Source: Atopobium sp. | GTDB taxonomy: Bacteria; Actinomycetota; Coriobacteriia; Coriobacteriales; Atopobiaceae | Direction: 5' to 3' | Assembly: GCA_015259105.1 (NCBI GenBank) | Contig: JABZGZ010000028.1 | Location: 1-12,885 of the forward strand | Length of the DNA stretch: 12,885 nt | Part shown: positions 7,268 through 12,885 of the stretch, piece after piece | Layout: each line of letters starts with the position of its first letter | Position numbering within the stretch: position 1 is the stretch's first letter | Notes under the pieces: model-generated | What the model saw: only the letters and a program-made list of their open reading frames with translations | Told to the model about the DNA's origin: nothing | Database searches by the model: none | Translations under genes and position numbers: made by a program

Positions 7268-8400
7268 GTGACAATGTCCAGACTGAACTTGAAGAGGAAT
7301 TGCCACCTGTTCAGATTAAACAGTGGGTTTCTATTCCTGGTGGCTCTATTGCACTTCGTTCTGGTGCAGGCGTTCTTTCAAACTTTGGTACTGAGCTCAG
7401 AACCGCAGTGGGAAGACCTCATCGCTGTGCTTTTCTTGTCAGCAATCAAGCAGACGAAGACCTTGCTGAGCTTCTGCGTAGAGACCTCACCACCATTGGT
7501 TTTCTCGTCACACGTGTAGATGTAGAAGATGGCAAGGCAGCAACTACCGTGGCAACTGAGGCACAGGTATTGTCTGCTCTGGCAGAAATGCACCTGACAG
7601 CTGATGATTTAGTAGTTGCCGTGGGCCACGAGGGCGTCATTTCTCTTGCTAACCACGTGGCAAACAAGTGGTGTGGGGGAGTCTCCCTTGCTACTGTTCC
7701 GCTTGATTTAGCAGCAGTTATTGTCTCATCTATTACTCCTCGCGCGCTTGATACTGACACTGAGCATCAGCGCCTTGTTACCACTAAGCCTTGTGCTCGT
7801 TTCTGCTTTGCAGATCTTGAGGTTATGGATCTTTGCGATGACAGCGCTAAGGTTGCCCAGGTATGTATGGTTGCAACGGCTATGTCTGATAACGAGGCGG
7901 AGTTTGGACGCATTTGGGATAGAGCAGATAACCTCTCCTCTGGAGTTGCCGATATAGTTGCAGAGCAGCTGGCAGAGTCTACTAAGACCCGTGGCCGTCT
8001 CTCTGATTCTTCCGCTATTGCTATTCAGCAGTCTGTCCCTTACGGTTGGGTTTTTGTGGAGGCACTTCGCCCGCTCATCCCAGCTGATCAGCCTCTTTCT
8101 GCACTTTATGCAGACGCACTGCGTTTCTCGGCAAGAATTGCAGTAGCTAAAGAGGCGCTTTCTTTTGACGATATGCTTGCCCAAGACGAGATTCTTGAGC
8201 GCTTGAATATTGGTTTTGTTACCTGTGACATTACTTCTGAGCAGCTTATCGAAGCGCTCAAACAAGAATGTTTCCATTCTACTAATCGTTTTATGTTGCC
8301 GATTCCAATGTCTATTGGAAGGGTAAGATTAGCATCGGTCGACGAGGAACTTCTCGCCGAGCATGCCCGCGCTTGGTGTGAGGCTCACGCTTCGCATTAA
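7264..8400 (+). CDS. 3-dehydroquinate synthase-like protein lacking catalytic residues
   Basis: Protein of 378 aa, close to normal AroB length. Overall it aligns by eye with 3-dehydroquinate synthase: DDLVVAVG (114-121), VPLDLAAVIVSS (145-156), GWVFVEAL (261-268), ILERLNI (310-316) and RFMLPIPMSIGRVRLASVDEEL (342-363) fall where AroB has its NAD motif, VPTTLLAQVDSSVGGK, GHTFGHA, LLKRAGL and the C-terminal RLILPLAIGK-type strand. The active site is gone: the NAD glycine run reads GHEG, GGKT reads ITPR, the metal Glu region reads VATAM, GHTFGH reads GWVFVE, HGEAV reads YADAL and the DKK pair reads QEC. The frame is intact and has a good AAGAGG ribosome binding site 6 bases upstream, so it is probably expressed. 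DHQS catalysis is unlikely; a structural, regulatory or new role is possible. Automated annotation may call it aroB. Confidence 0.75.
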   Translation: MSDNVQTELEEELPPVQIKQWVSIPGGSIALRSGAGVLSNFGTELRTAVGRPHRCAFLVSNQADEDLAELLRRDLTTIGFLVTRVDVEDGKAATTVATEAQVLSALAEMHLTADDLVVAVGHEGVISLANHVANKWCGGVSLATVPLDLAAVIVSSITPRALDTDTEHQRLVTTKPCARFCFADLEVMDLCDDSAKVAQVCMVATAMSDNEAEFGRIWDRADNLSSGVADIVAEQLAESTKTRGRLSDSSAIAIQQSVPYGWVFVEALRPLIPADQPLSALYADALRFSARIAVAKEALSFDDMLAQDEILERLNIGFVTCDITSEQLIEALKQECFHSTNRFMLPIPMSIGRVRLASVDEELLAEHARAWCEAHASH

Positions 8401-8403
8401 AGC

Positions 8404-8442
8404 GCCGCATCTTGCAGTAAGGAGCCTGTTTGCTGATGCGGC
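8404..8442. repeat. Inverted repeat in the gap before the peptidase gene
   Basis: GCCGCATC (8404-8411) pairs perfectly with GATGCGGC (8435-8442) across a 23-base loop. No T-run follows, so it is not an intrinsic terminator. The loop contains AAGGAG (8419-8424), and a tiny frame TTG-CTG-ATG-CGG-CTC-CAC-TAG (8430-8450) follows it. A leader or attenuation role is speculative. Confidence 0.35.
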
Positions 8443-8477
8443 TCCACTAGGTGCAACTCTTTGTTGTAAACATCTCG

Positions 8478-8485
8478 AGAAGGGA
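8478..8485 (+). promoter_or_regulatory. Ribosome binding site deciding the peptidase start
   Basis: AGAAGGGA lies about 7 bases before the ATG at 8492. It favours that start over the upstream in-frame ATG at 8363, which lies inside the preceding gene. Confidence 0.65.
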
Positions 8486-8491
8486 TTTGAA

Positions 8492-9616
8492 ATGGCAGAT
8501 TTACAGGCAGCAGCAAAGCGCGTTGCGCGCTTTCGCGAGGTAATGGCTCAGAGGGGTTACGACGCTGTTGTTCTACGTCACAACCCAGACCTTCGTTGGT
8601 TGACTGACGCTGAGCGTACCTTTGACTTTGAGCAGGCACATACTGCATTTATTACGCAGGATGAGCTCTTCATGCACACTGACTCTCGTTACTACAACAC
8701 ATTCCTGGAGCGCCTTGGTGCTGATTCTCCATGGAAGTTTGACCAGGAAGTCGCTACTCCTACCGAGTGGGTTGCCGCTCATATTGCTGAGGCTCGTGCT
8801 CGCGTAGTTGCTATTGAGGACACCGTTGATCTTGCGTTCTTTGATGGCCTTGAGCAGGCATTGCGCGATCGTTCTGTTGCTGCTTTGCTTCCACGCATGC
8901 ATGGTGATATTGCTGAGCTGCGTATTGTTAAAGACCCAGCTGAGATTGAGCTTATGAAGCATGCTCAGTCAATTACTGACAAGGCGTTCCTCCACATCTG
9001 CGAGTACATCAAGCCAGGCCTCACTGAGCAGCAGATTCGCGCAGAGCTTGAGAACTACATGCTCTCTAACGGTGCAGATGCCCTGTCCTTTGATTCCATC
9101 ATTGCTTCTGGTCCTAATGGTGCTAATCCTCACGCACAGCCAGGTGAGCGCGTAGTTCAGACAGGCGACATGATTGTTATGGACTACGGCGCAGGTTATC
9201 TGGATTACCACTCAGATATGACTCGTACCGTTGTTGTTGGCGCACCTTCCGAGGAGCAGCAGCACGTCTTTGACGTTGTCCGCAAGGCAAACGAAACTTG
9301 TGCAGCAGCTATTCATGCAGGTGTAACTGGTTCTGATATTCATAACCTTGCAGTTAAGGTAATCTCTGAGGCTGGCTACGGTGAGTACTTTGGCCACGGC
9401 CTTGGCCACGGTGTTGGCGTTGAGATTCACGAGCGTCCATTCTTCAACCCTCGCTGGAACAAGGTTATTGCAGCAGGTTCAGTTGTTACCGATGAGCCTG
9501 GCATTTACCTGCCTGGTAAGTTTGGTATTCGCCTTGAGGACTTTGGCGTTGTTACTGAGGACGGCTACGATGTCTTTACTCAGTCCACACACGACCTTGT
9601 GTCTGTTGGCTGCTAA
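8492..9616 (+). CDS. M24B family Xaa-Pro peptidase (aminopeptidase P / prolidase type)
   Basis: Protein of 374 aa; a cytoplasmic di-metal peptidase that cleaves bonds involving proline. Seen: a creatinase N-terminal domain (about 1-135; VARFREVMAQRGYDAVVLRHNP, HTDSRYY) and a pita-bread catalytic domain with the complete metal-ligand set D231 and D242 (MDYGAGYLDYHSDMTRT), H306 (GLGHGVGVEIHE), E335 (TDEPGIYLP) and E349 (GIRLEDFG). The length of about 370 aa fits the short Gram-positive PepP/PepQ-like group; sequence alone does not separate Xaa-Pro aminopeptidase from dipeptidase. The frame is open upstream to 8363, but the residues there (MPALGVRLTLRIK...) resemble no peptidase and overlap the DHQS-like gene. 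The gene is followed 23 bases later by a strong terminator, so it ends its transcript. Confidence 0.93.
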   Translation: MADLQAAAKRVARFREVMAQRGYDAVVLRHNPDLRWLTDAERTFDFEQAHTAFITQDELFMHTDSRYYNTFLERLGADSPWKFDQEVATPTEWVAAHIAEARARVVAIEDTVDLAFFDGLEQALRDRSVAALLPRMHGDIAELRIVKDPAEIELMKHAQSITDKAFLHICEYIKPGLTEQQIRAELENYMLSNGADALSFDSIIASGPNGANPHAQPGERVVQTGDMIVMDYGAGYLDYHSDMTRTVVVGAPSEEQQHVFDVVRKANETCAAAIHAGVTGSDIHNLAVKVISEAGYGEYFGHGLGHGVGVEIHERPFFNPRWNKVIAAGSVVTDEPGIYLPGKFGIRLEDFGVVTEDGYDVFTQSTHDLVSVGC

Positions 9617-9639
9617 CTAGACGCGATATACAGAATTTT

Positions 9640-9676
9640 TACGGCCAGAAGCTTTGGGTTTCTGGCCGTATTTTTT
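9640..9676 (+). terminator. Intrinsic terminator after the peptidase gene
   Basis: TACGGCCAGAA (9640-9650) pairs perfectly with TTCTGGCCGTA (9660-9670) over a 9-base loop, and six T follow (9671-9676). The 11-bp stem plus U-tract is a textbook rho-independent terminator reading rightward. No T-run lies on the other side, so it is not bidirectional. Confidence 0.93.
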
Positions 9677-9690
9677 ACCGTATCTCCTAG

Positions 9691-9710
9691 GGCGAGAAGA
9701 CCTTCTCGCC
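9691..9710. repeat. 20-base perfect palindrome between the peptidase and PTS operons
   Basis: GGCGAGAAGACCTTCTCGCC has 9-base perfectly complementary arms around AC. It is GC-rich in an AT-rich gap, lies 14 bases after the terminator and is followed by TAAAAATTAG rather than a T-run on either strand. This suggests a protein-binding operator or a cruciform rather than a second terminator. A TATAAA box lies at 9724-9729. Confidence 0.6.
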
Positions 9711-9855
9711 TAAAAATTAGCTTATAAAACCTAAAAAATTTAAAAAGAGTTAGGTTAGTGGAGGTATGTTTTAGACTTATGTAATAAAATCAGAAAAGTA
9801 ATTGTTATTTTCATTGTTATGTTTACAGTTTCATTTGTTTTATTAGGTGGAAAAG
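9711..9855 (+). promoter_or_regulatory. AT-rich leader/promoter region of the PTS operon
   Basis: This stretch has no gene and is strongly AT-rich. It contains several possible promoter boxes but no clear winner: TTGTTA (9802-9807) with TACAGT (9824-9829) at 16-base spacing is a fair pair, and TATAAA (9724-9729) is a box without a good -35. ATTGTTAT occurs twice (9801-9808, 9813-9820), and TTTCATT followed by GTT also occurs twice (9809-9818, 9829-9839). GAAAA (9793-9797) and TTTTC (9808-9812) flank an imperfect inverted repeat. No sigma-54 consensus was seen. Confidence 0.4.
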
Positions 9856-9863
9856 AAGGAGGT
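9856..9863 (+). promoter_or_regulatory. Ribosome binding site deciding the EIIAB start
   Basis: AAGGAGGT lies 4 bases before the GTG at 9868. It marks that GTG as the start and excludes the upstream in-frame GTG at 9847. The same 14-base block (AGAAGGAGGTAGAA) recurs before the EIIC start at 10872-10885. Confidence 0.85.
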
Positions 9864-9867
9864 AGAA

Positions 9868-10869
9868 GTGGTTAGTATCGTTCTAGCCAGCCATGGCAAA
9901 TTTGCCGAGGGTATTAAAGATTCTGGCAGCATGATTTTTGGACCACAGGAAGGCGTTGTAGCTGTAACGCTTACTCCTGATATGGGCCCAGATGACCTGC
10001 ATCAGAAGATTCTCGACGCAATTGCCACGCTTGAAGATCAAGAGCACGTTTTGTTCTTGGTTGACCTATGGGGTGGCACCCCCTTTAACCAGATTTCTCG
10101 CGTTCTTGAGGAAGAGGGTAAAGAGGATTGGGTTGCTGTTACTGGCCTTAACCTCCCAATGCTTATTGCAGCTTATGGCTCTCGTCTTGGCGTAGATACT
10201 GCGGCTGAGGTAGCAAAAGAGATTTACTCTGAAGCTCGTATGGGCGTAAAGATTAAGCCAGAAGAGCTTGAGCCACAAGAGGCAACACCTACTGATGTTC
10301 CTGCTGCTCCAGCAGCACCTCAGGGTGCAATTCCTGCGGGTACTGTTATTGGTGATGGCAAGCTTAAGATTGTTCTTGCTCGTATTGATACCCGTCTTCT
10401 GCATGGTCAGGTTGCAACTACGTGGACAAAGATGACCAAGCCAGATCGCATTATTGTCTGCTCTGACGGTGTTGCTCAAGATGAGCTCCGCAAGACCATG
10501 ATTATTCAGGCAGCTCCTCCAGGAGTACATGTCCACGTTGTTCCTATTAAGAAGATTATTGAGATTGCTCACGACACTCGTTTTGGCAATACCAAGGCAA
10601 TGCTTCTGTTTGAGACTCCTCAAGATATGCTTCGTGCTATTGAGGGTGGCGTAGAAATCAAGGAAGCAAACCTTGGTTCTATGGCTCATTCTGTTGGCAA
10701 AGTTGTTGTTACCAACGCAGTTGCTATGGATGAGGACGATGTAAAGACTCTTGAAGCTATCCGCGAGTGCGGTACAACGTTTGATGTTCGTAAGGTTCCT
10801 GCAGACAGCGCAGAGAACTTTGAGGCAATGCTTAAAAAAGCTAAGTCTGAGCTTGGCGCCCGTAAGTAA
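9868..10869 (+). CDS. PTS mannose-family transporter subunit EIIAB
   Basis: Protein of 333 aa, the fused EIIA-EIIB cytoplasmic component of a mannose-class PTS. It takes phosphate from HPr and passes it to the incoming sugar. EIIA (about 1-130) carries LASHGKFAEGI with the phosphorylated His at position 9, and VDLWGGTPFNQ (65-75). A linker rich in Glu, Pro and Ala (131-163) joins it to EIIB (about 164-333), which carries LARIDTRLLHGQVATTW with the second phospho-His at 179, and SMAHSVGKVVVTNAVAMD. Both active-site histidines are present. The GTG start at 9868 fits both the perfect AAGGAGGT and the family N-terminus MVSIVLASHG. The EIIB motifs are closer to the mannose/glucose group (ManL/ManX) than to sorbose or fructose (Lev) systems. 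EIIC follows after 16 bases in one operon. Confidence 0.95.
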   Translation: MVSIVLASHGKFAEGIKDSGSMIFGPQEGVVAVTLTPDMGPDDLHQKILDAIATLEDQEHVLFLVDLWGGTPFNQISRVLEEEGKEDWVAVTGLNLPMLIAAYGSRLGVDTAAEVAKEIYSEARMGVKIKPEELEPQEATPTDVPAAPAAPQGAIPAGTVIGDGKLKIVLARIDTRLLHGQVATTWTKMTKPDRIIVCSDGVAQDELRKTMIIQAAPPGVHVHVVPIKKIIEIAHDTRFGNTKAMLLFETPQDMLRAIEGGVEIKEANLGSMAHSVGKVVVTNAVAMDEDDVKTLEAIRECGTTFDVRKVPADSAENFEAMLKKAKSELGARK

Positions 10870-10885
10870 CTAGAAGGAGGTAGAA

Positions 10886-11701
10886 ATGACACCTATCACA
10901 ATACTGCTTGTCGTAATTGTTGCTCTTCTCGCTGGCATGGAAGGTATTCTTGACCAGTGGGAGTTCCACCAGCCCCTGGTTGCTTGCTCACTGATTGGCC
11001 TTGTGACTGGTCACCCTGCTGAGGGAATTATCCTCGGCGGTTCTCTTCAGATGATTGCTCTTGGTTGGGCAAACATCGGAGCTGCAGTTGCACCAGACGC
11101 AGCTTTGGCATCTGTCGCATCTGCAATCATTATGGTTTTGGCACTTAACGGCGGAGACACTGACACCACCGCTGCTATTAACACCTCTATTGCACTTGCA
11201 ATTCCTTTGTCCGTAGCAGGTCTGTTCCTCACCATGATTGCTCGTACCATCGCAACTGGTATTGTCCATGCAATGGATGCAGCTGCCGAGAAGGGCGATT
11301 TTGCTGCAATCGAGCGTTGGCACATTGTGGCCATCTTTATGCAGGGCGCACGTATTGCTGTTCCTGCAGCTGCTCTTTGCTTCATTGACCCAGCTATTGT
11401 CACTGACGCTCTGAACGCAATGCCTAAGTGGCTCACTGGCGGTATGGCAGTTGGTGGCGGCATGGTTGCTGCTGTTGGTTATGCAATGGTTATCAACATG
11501 ATGGCTACTCGTGAGGTTTGGCCATTCTTTGCACTTGGCTTTGTCTTTGCAGCTATTAACCAGCTCACCCTTATTGCTCTTGGTGTTATTGGCGTTTGCC
11601 TTGCTATTCTCTACATTGGTCTTAAAGACCTTGCTAAGCAGGGTGGCGGCTCAGGCGGTGGATCTGGTGATCCGCTCGGCGACATCATTGATAACTACTA
11701 A
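10886..11701 (+). CDS. PTS mannose-family transporter subunit EIIC
   Basis: Protein of 271 aa, one of the two membrane subunits that form the sugar channel. Seen: multiple hydrophobic segments and family words EGILDQWEFHQPLVACSLIGL (split across 19-39), GIILGGSLQMIALGWANIGAA (about 47-67) and APDAALASVAS (69-79). The ATG is preceded by AAGGAGGTAGAA, identical to the region before the EIIAB start. The C-terminus ends in GGGSGGGSG (253-261) followed by DPLGDIIDNY, a glycine-serine tail after the last membrane segment. EIID starts 21 bases after the stop. Sugar specificity cannot be read from the sequence; mannose, glucose, glucosamine and related hexoses are typical of the group. Confidence 0.94.
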   Translation: MTPITILLVVIVALLAGMEGILDQWEFHQPLVACSLIGLVTGHPAEGIILGGSLQMIALGWANIGAAVAPDAALASVASAIIMVLALNGGDTDTTAAINTSIALAIPLSVAGLFLTMIARTIATGIVHAMDAAAEKGDFAAIERWHIVAIFMQGARIAVPAAALCFIDPAIVTDALNAMPKWLTGGMAVGGGMVAAVGYAMVINMMATREVWPFFALGFVFAAINQLTLIALGVIGVCLAILYIGLKDLAKQGGGSGGGSGDPLGDIIDNY

Positions 11702-11705
11702 TTCT

Positions 11706-11712
11706 GAAGGAG
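11706..11712 (+). promoter_or_regulatory. Ribosome binding site deciding the EIID start
   Basis: GAAGGAG lies 10 bases before the ATG at 11723 and only 1 base before an in-frame GTG at 11714, so the ATG is preferred. Confidence 0.65.
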
Positions 11713-11722
11713 TGTGATAACA

Positions 11723-12640
11723 ATGGAGAATAAGATTCAGCTTTCTAAGAAAGACCGTATGTCTGTTGCTCTTCGTCACCAGTTCCTTCAGGGTTCTTGG
11801 AACTACGAGCGTATGCAGAACGGTGGTTGGGCATTCTCAATGATTCCAGCCATCAAAAAGCTTTATCCAAACAAAGAAGATCAGGTAGCAGCTCTTAAGC
11901 GCCACCTTGAGTTCTACAACACTCACCCTTATGTTTCTGCACCAGTCATGGGCGTTACCCTTGCACTGGAAGAGGGACGTGCTAACGGTGAGCCTATTGA
12001 CGATGTTGCAATTCAGGGCGTTAAGGTAGGCATGATGGGCCCTCTGGCCGGTGTTGGTGACCCAGTCTTCTGGTTTACTGTCCGTCCAATTCTTGGAGCA
12101 CTCGGCGCATCTATTGCCGCTGGTGGTTCTGCACTTGGCCCTATTCTCTTCTTTGTTCTGTGGAACGTCATCCGCCTTTCCTTCCTGTGGTACACCCAGG
12201 AGTTTGGCTACAAGGCAGGTGCCTCAATCTCTTCCGATCTTTCTGGCGGCATGCTGGGCAAGATTACTGAGGGTGCTTCTATTCTTGGTATGTTTATCAT
12301 TGGCGCCCTGGTACAGCGCTGGGTTTCAATTTCATTTACCCCAGTTGTTTCTACCATTCCTCAGCAGGCAGGTGCCTACATTGATTGGACAAGCATTCCT
12401 TCAGGAGTAGAGGGAATGCACCAGGCATTAAAGCTTTACGCTGCACTTGGACCAAACGGTCTTGATCCAGTGAAGGTAACCACACTTCAGTCCAACCTTG
12501 ATTCCCTTGTTCCTGGACTGGCAGCTGTTGGTCTGACACTGCTCTGCTGCTCACTGCTTAAGAAGAAGGTCTCTCCAATTGCTATCATCCTGGCTCTCTT
12601 TGCCGTTGGTATTATTGGTCGACTCCTTGGCTTTATGTAA
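11723..12640 (+). CDS. PTS mannose-family transporter subunit EIID
   Basis: Protein of 305 aa, a membrane subunit found only in the mannose class of PTS; it pairs with EIIC to translocate sugar. Seen: a cytoplasmic N-terminus with QFLQGSWNYERMQNGGWAF (20-38), HLEFYNTHPYVSAPVMGVTLALEE (split across 61-84), the signature MMGPLAGVGDPVFWFTVRPI (104-123), and hydrophobic segments near 122-160, 185-210 and at the C-terminus (265-278, 285-304). Length and motifs are ordinary for the family. The operon order EIIAB-EIIC-EIID followed by DUF956 matches the manLMN-manO layout known from lactic acid bacteria. A strong terminator follows 40 bases after the stop. Confidence 0.95.
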   Translation: MENKIQLSKKDRMSVALRHQFLQGSWNYERMQNGGWAFSMIPAIKKLYPNKEDQVAALKRHLEFYNTHPYVSAPVMGVTLALEEGRANGEPIDDVAIQGVKVGMMGPLAGVGDPVFWFTVRPILGALGASIAAGGSALGPILFFVLWNVIRLSFLWYTQEFGYKAGASISSDLSGGMLGKITEGASILGMFIIGALVQRWVSISFTPVVSTIPQQAGAYIDWTSIPSGVEGMHQALKLYAALGPNGLDPVKVTTLQSNLDSLVPGLAAVGLTLLCCSLLKKKVSPIAIILALFAVGIIGRLLGFM

Positions 12641-12646
12641 TGAGTA

Positions 12647-12656
12647 AGCGTACGCT
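12647..12656. repeat. Short perfect palindrome after EIID
   Basis: AGCGTACGCT lies 6 bases after the EIID stop. It is a 10-base self-complementary sequence with no T-run and no loop. It may be an operator half or chance. Confidence 0.25.
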
Positions 12657-12668
12657 CTAGTACTTAAA

Positions 12669-12698
12669 GTCGCACGAATATGGGTCGCGCTCTATAAT
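12669..12698 (+). promoter_or_regulatory. Candidate promoter for the DUF956 gene, inside the terminator
   Basis: A perfect TATAAT (12693-12698) forms the hairpin loop. The best -35 is weak: GTCGCA at 12669-12674 with an 18-base spacer. Transcription would start near 12705, about 23 bases before the ATG at 12728, which fits a short leader with GAAAGGA. Confidence 0.45.
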
Positions 12699-12716
12699 GG
12701 GTGCGACCCATTTTTT
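12681..12716 (+). terminator. Intrinsic terminator after EIID
   Basis: TGGGTCGC (12681-12688) pairs perfectly with GCGACCCA (12703-12710). The stem extends inward through G-U, C-G, U-G and C-G to 12 pairs with loop TATAAT (12693-12698), and six T follow (12711-12716). It lies between the PTS genes and DUF956. Confidence 0.85.
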
Positions 12717-12727
12717 GAAAGGATTGT

Positions 12728-12885
12728 ATGGCTCAGTCTCAAAACAGTACGGTTGACTTCACCGCAAAGGCAACGTCATTTCATGGGCTAGCTACGTATG
12801 GCGATATCCTTATTGGCAACAAGGCCTTTGAGTTCTACAACCAAAAAAATCCCGAAGATTACATTCAGATTCCCTGGGATCAGAT
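12728..12885 (+). CDS. DUF956 family protein, ManO-like (3'-truncated by window edge)
   Basis: The first 52 codons are visible. The reading MAQSQNSTVDFTAKATSFHG followed by LATYGDILIGNKAFEFYNQ and DYIQIPWDQ matches the start of DUF956 proteins, including the late FEFYN and IQIPW words. In lactic acid bacteria members are encoded directly after mannose PTS genes (manO) and are suspected to tune that operon; the biochemical role is not established. GAAAGGA ends 5 bases before the ATG. The gene comes directly after the terminator, so it may be expressed by read-through or from the TATAAT box in the hairpin loop. Placement after EIID strongly supports the call. The rest of the gene lies outside the window. 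Confidence 0.9.
   Translation, partial: MAQSQNSTVDFTAKATSFHGLATYGDILIGNKAFEFYNQKNPEDYIQIPWDQ

Noticed and set aside
7726..8277. Open frame on the - strand (183 codons) opposite the DHQS-like gene
   Set aside because: Because the sense gene is odd I considered the reverse reading, but the sense frame aligns with the DHQS family end to end, while the antisense product is Cys/Arg-rich and unlike any family.
8363..8491. 43-codon N-terminal extension of the peptidase
   Set aside because: The frame is open, but it overlaps the upstream gene, has no good ribosome binding site, and does not resemble the creatinase N-terminal domain. The ATG at 8492 has AGAAGGGA.
9691..9710. Second tandem terminator
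   Set aside because: The hairpin is strong, but it is followed by TAAAAATTAG on the + strand and CTAGGAGATA on the - strand, with no U-tract either way.
9711..9867. Sigma-54 promoter of the LevR/ManR-controlled type before the PTS operon
   Set aside because: I looked for a TGGCAC-N5-TTGC-like element and saw none, so sigma-54 control is not supported.
1..12885. tRNA or rRNA genes, CRISPR arrays, insertion sequences, attachment sites
   Set aside because: No cloverleaf, regularly spaced repeat, transposase or integrase frame was recognised. Nearly the whole window is accounted for by the listed genes.

Overview
The window is bacterial chromosomal DNA of moderate GC with nearly all genes on the + strand. 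The mix is a SigB/SigF-type sigma factor, the alaS-ruvX-mltG block, a shikimate-kinase/DHQS-like pair, a proline peptidase, and a mannose-class PTS followed by a DUF956 (ManO-like) gene. This best fits a moderate-GC host-associated actinobacterium of the Coriobacteriia (Atopobium/Lancefieldella/Olsenella-like). The taxonomic call is inference from gene content and style; I could not run a search.

Layout. 1-356: C-terminal part of an alternative sigma factor, overlapping by one base an AI-2E/PerM-family membrane protein (356-1738). 1764-4409: alanyl-tRNA synthetase, then ruvX (4413-4835), mltG (4836-6146) and a YqeG-type HAD phosphatase (6157-6654), tightly packed and probably co-transcribed. 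6655-6718: a short gap with a candidate promoter and an inverted repeat. 6719-8400: shikimate kinase, overlapping by 4 bases a 3-dehydroquinate-synthase-like protein. That protein keeps the overall DHQS sequence pattern but has lost the recognisable metal-, NAD- and substrate-binding residues. 8492-9616: M24B proline peptidase, closed by a strong terminator (9640-9676).

9617-9867 is the main regulatory interval. It holds the terminator, a perfect 20-base palindrome (9691-9710) and an AT-rich leader. It precedes a mannose-class PTS operon encoding EIIAB (9868-10869), EIIC (10886-11701) and EIID (11723-12640). Together these form a complete phosphotransferase permease that takes phosphate from HPr and imports and phosphorylates hexose. 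The operon ends in a terminator whose loop is a perfect TATAAT box, followed at once by the start of a DUF956 gene that runs off the window.

The most unusual items are the apparently inactive DHQS paralogue beside an intact shikimate kinase, the promoter-like box inside the EIID terminator, and the operator-like palindrome before the PTS operon. No CRISPR array, transposon, tRNA or rRNA gene was seen.
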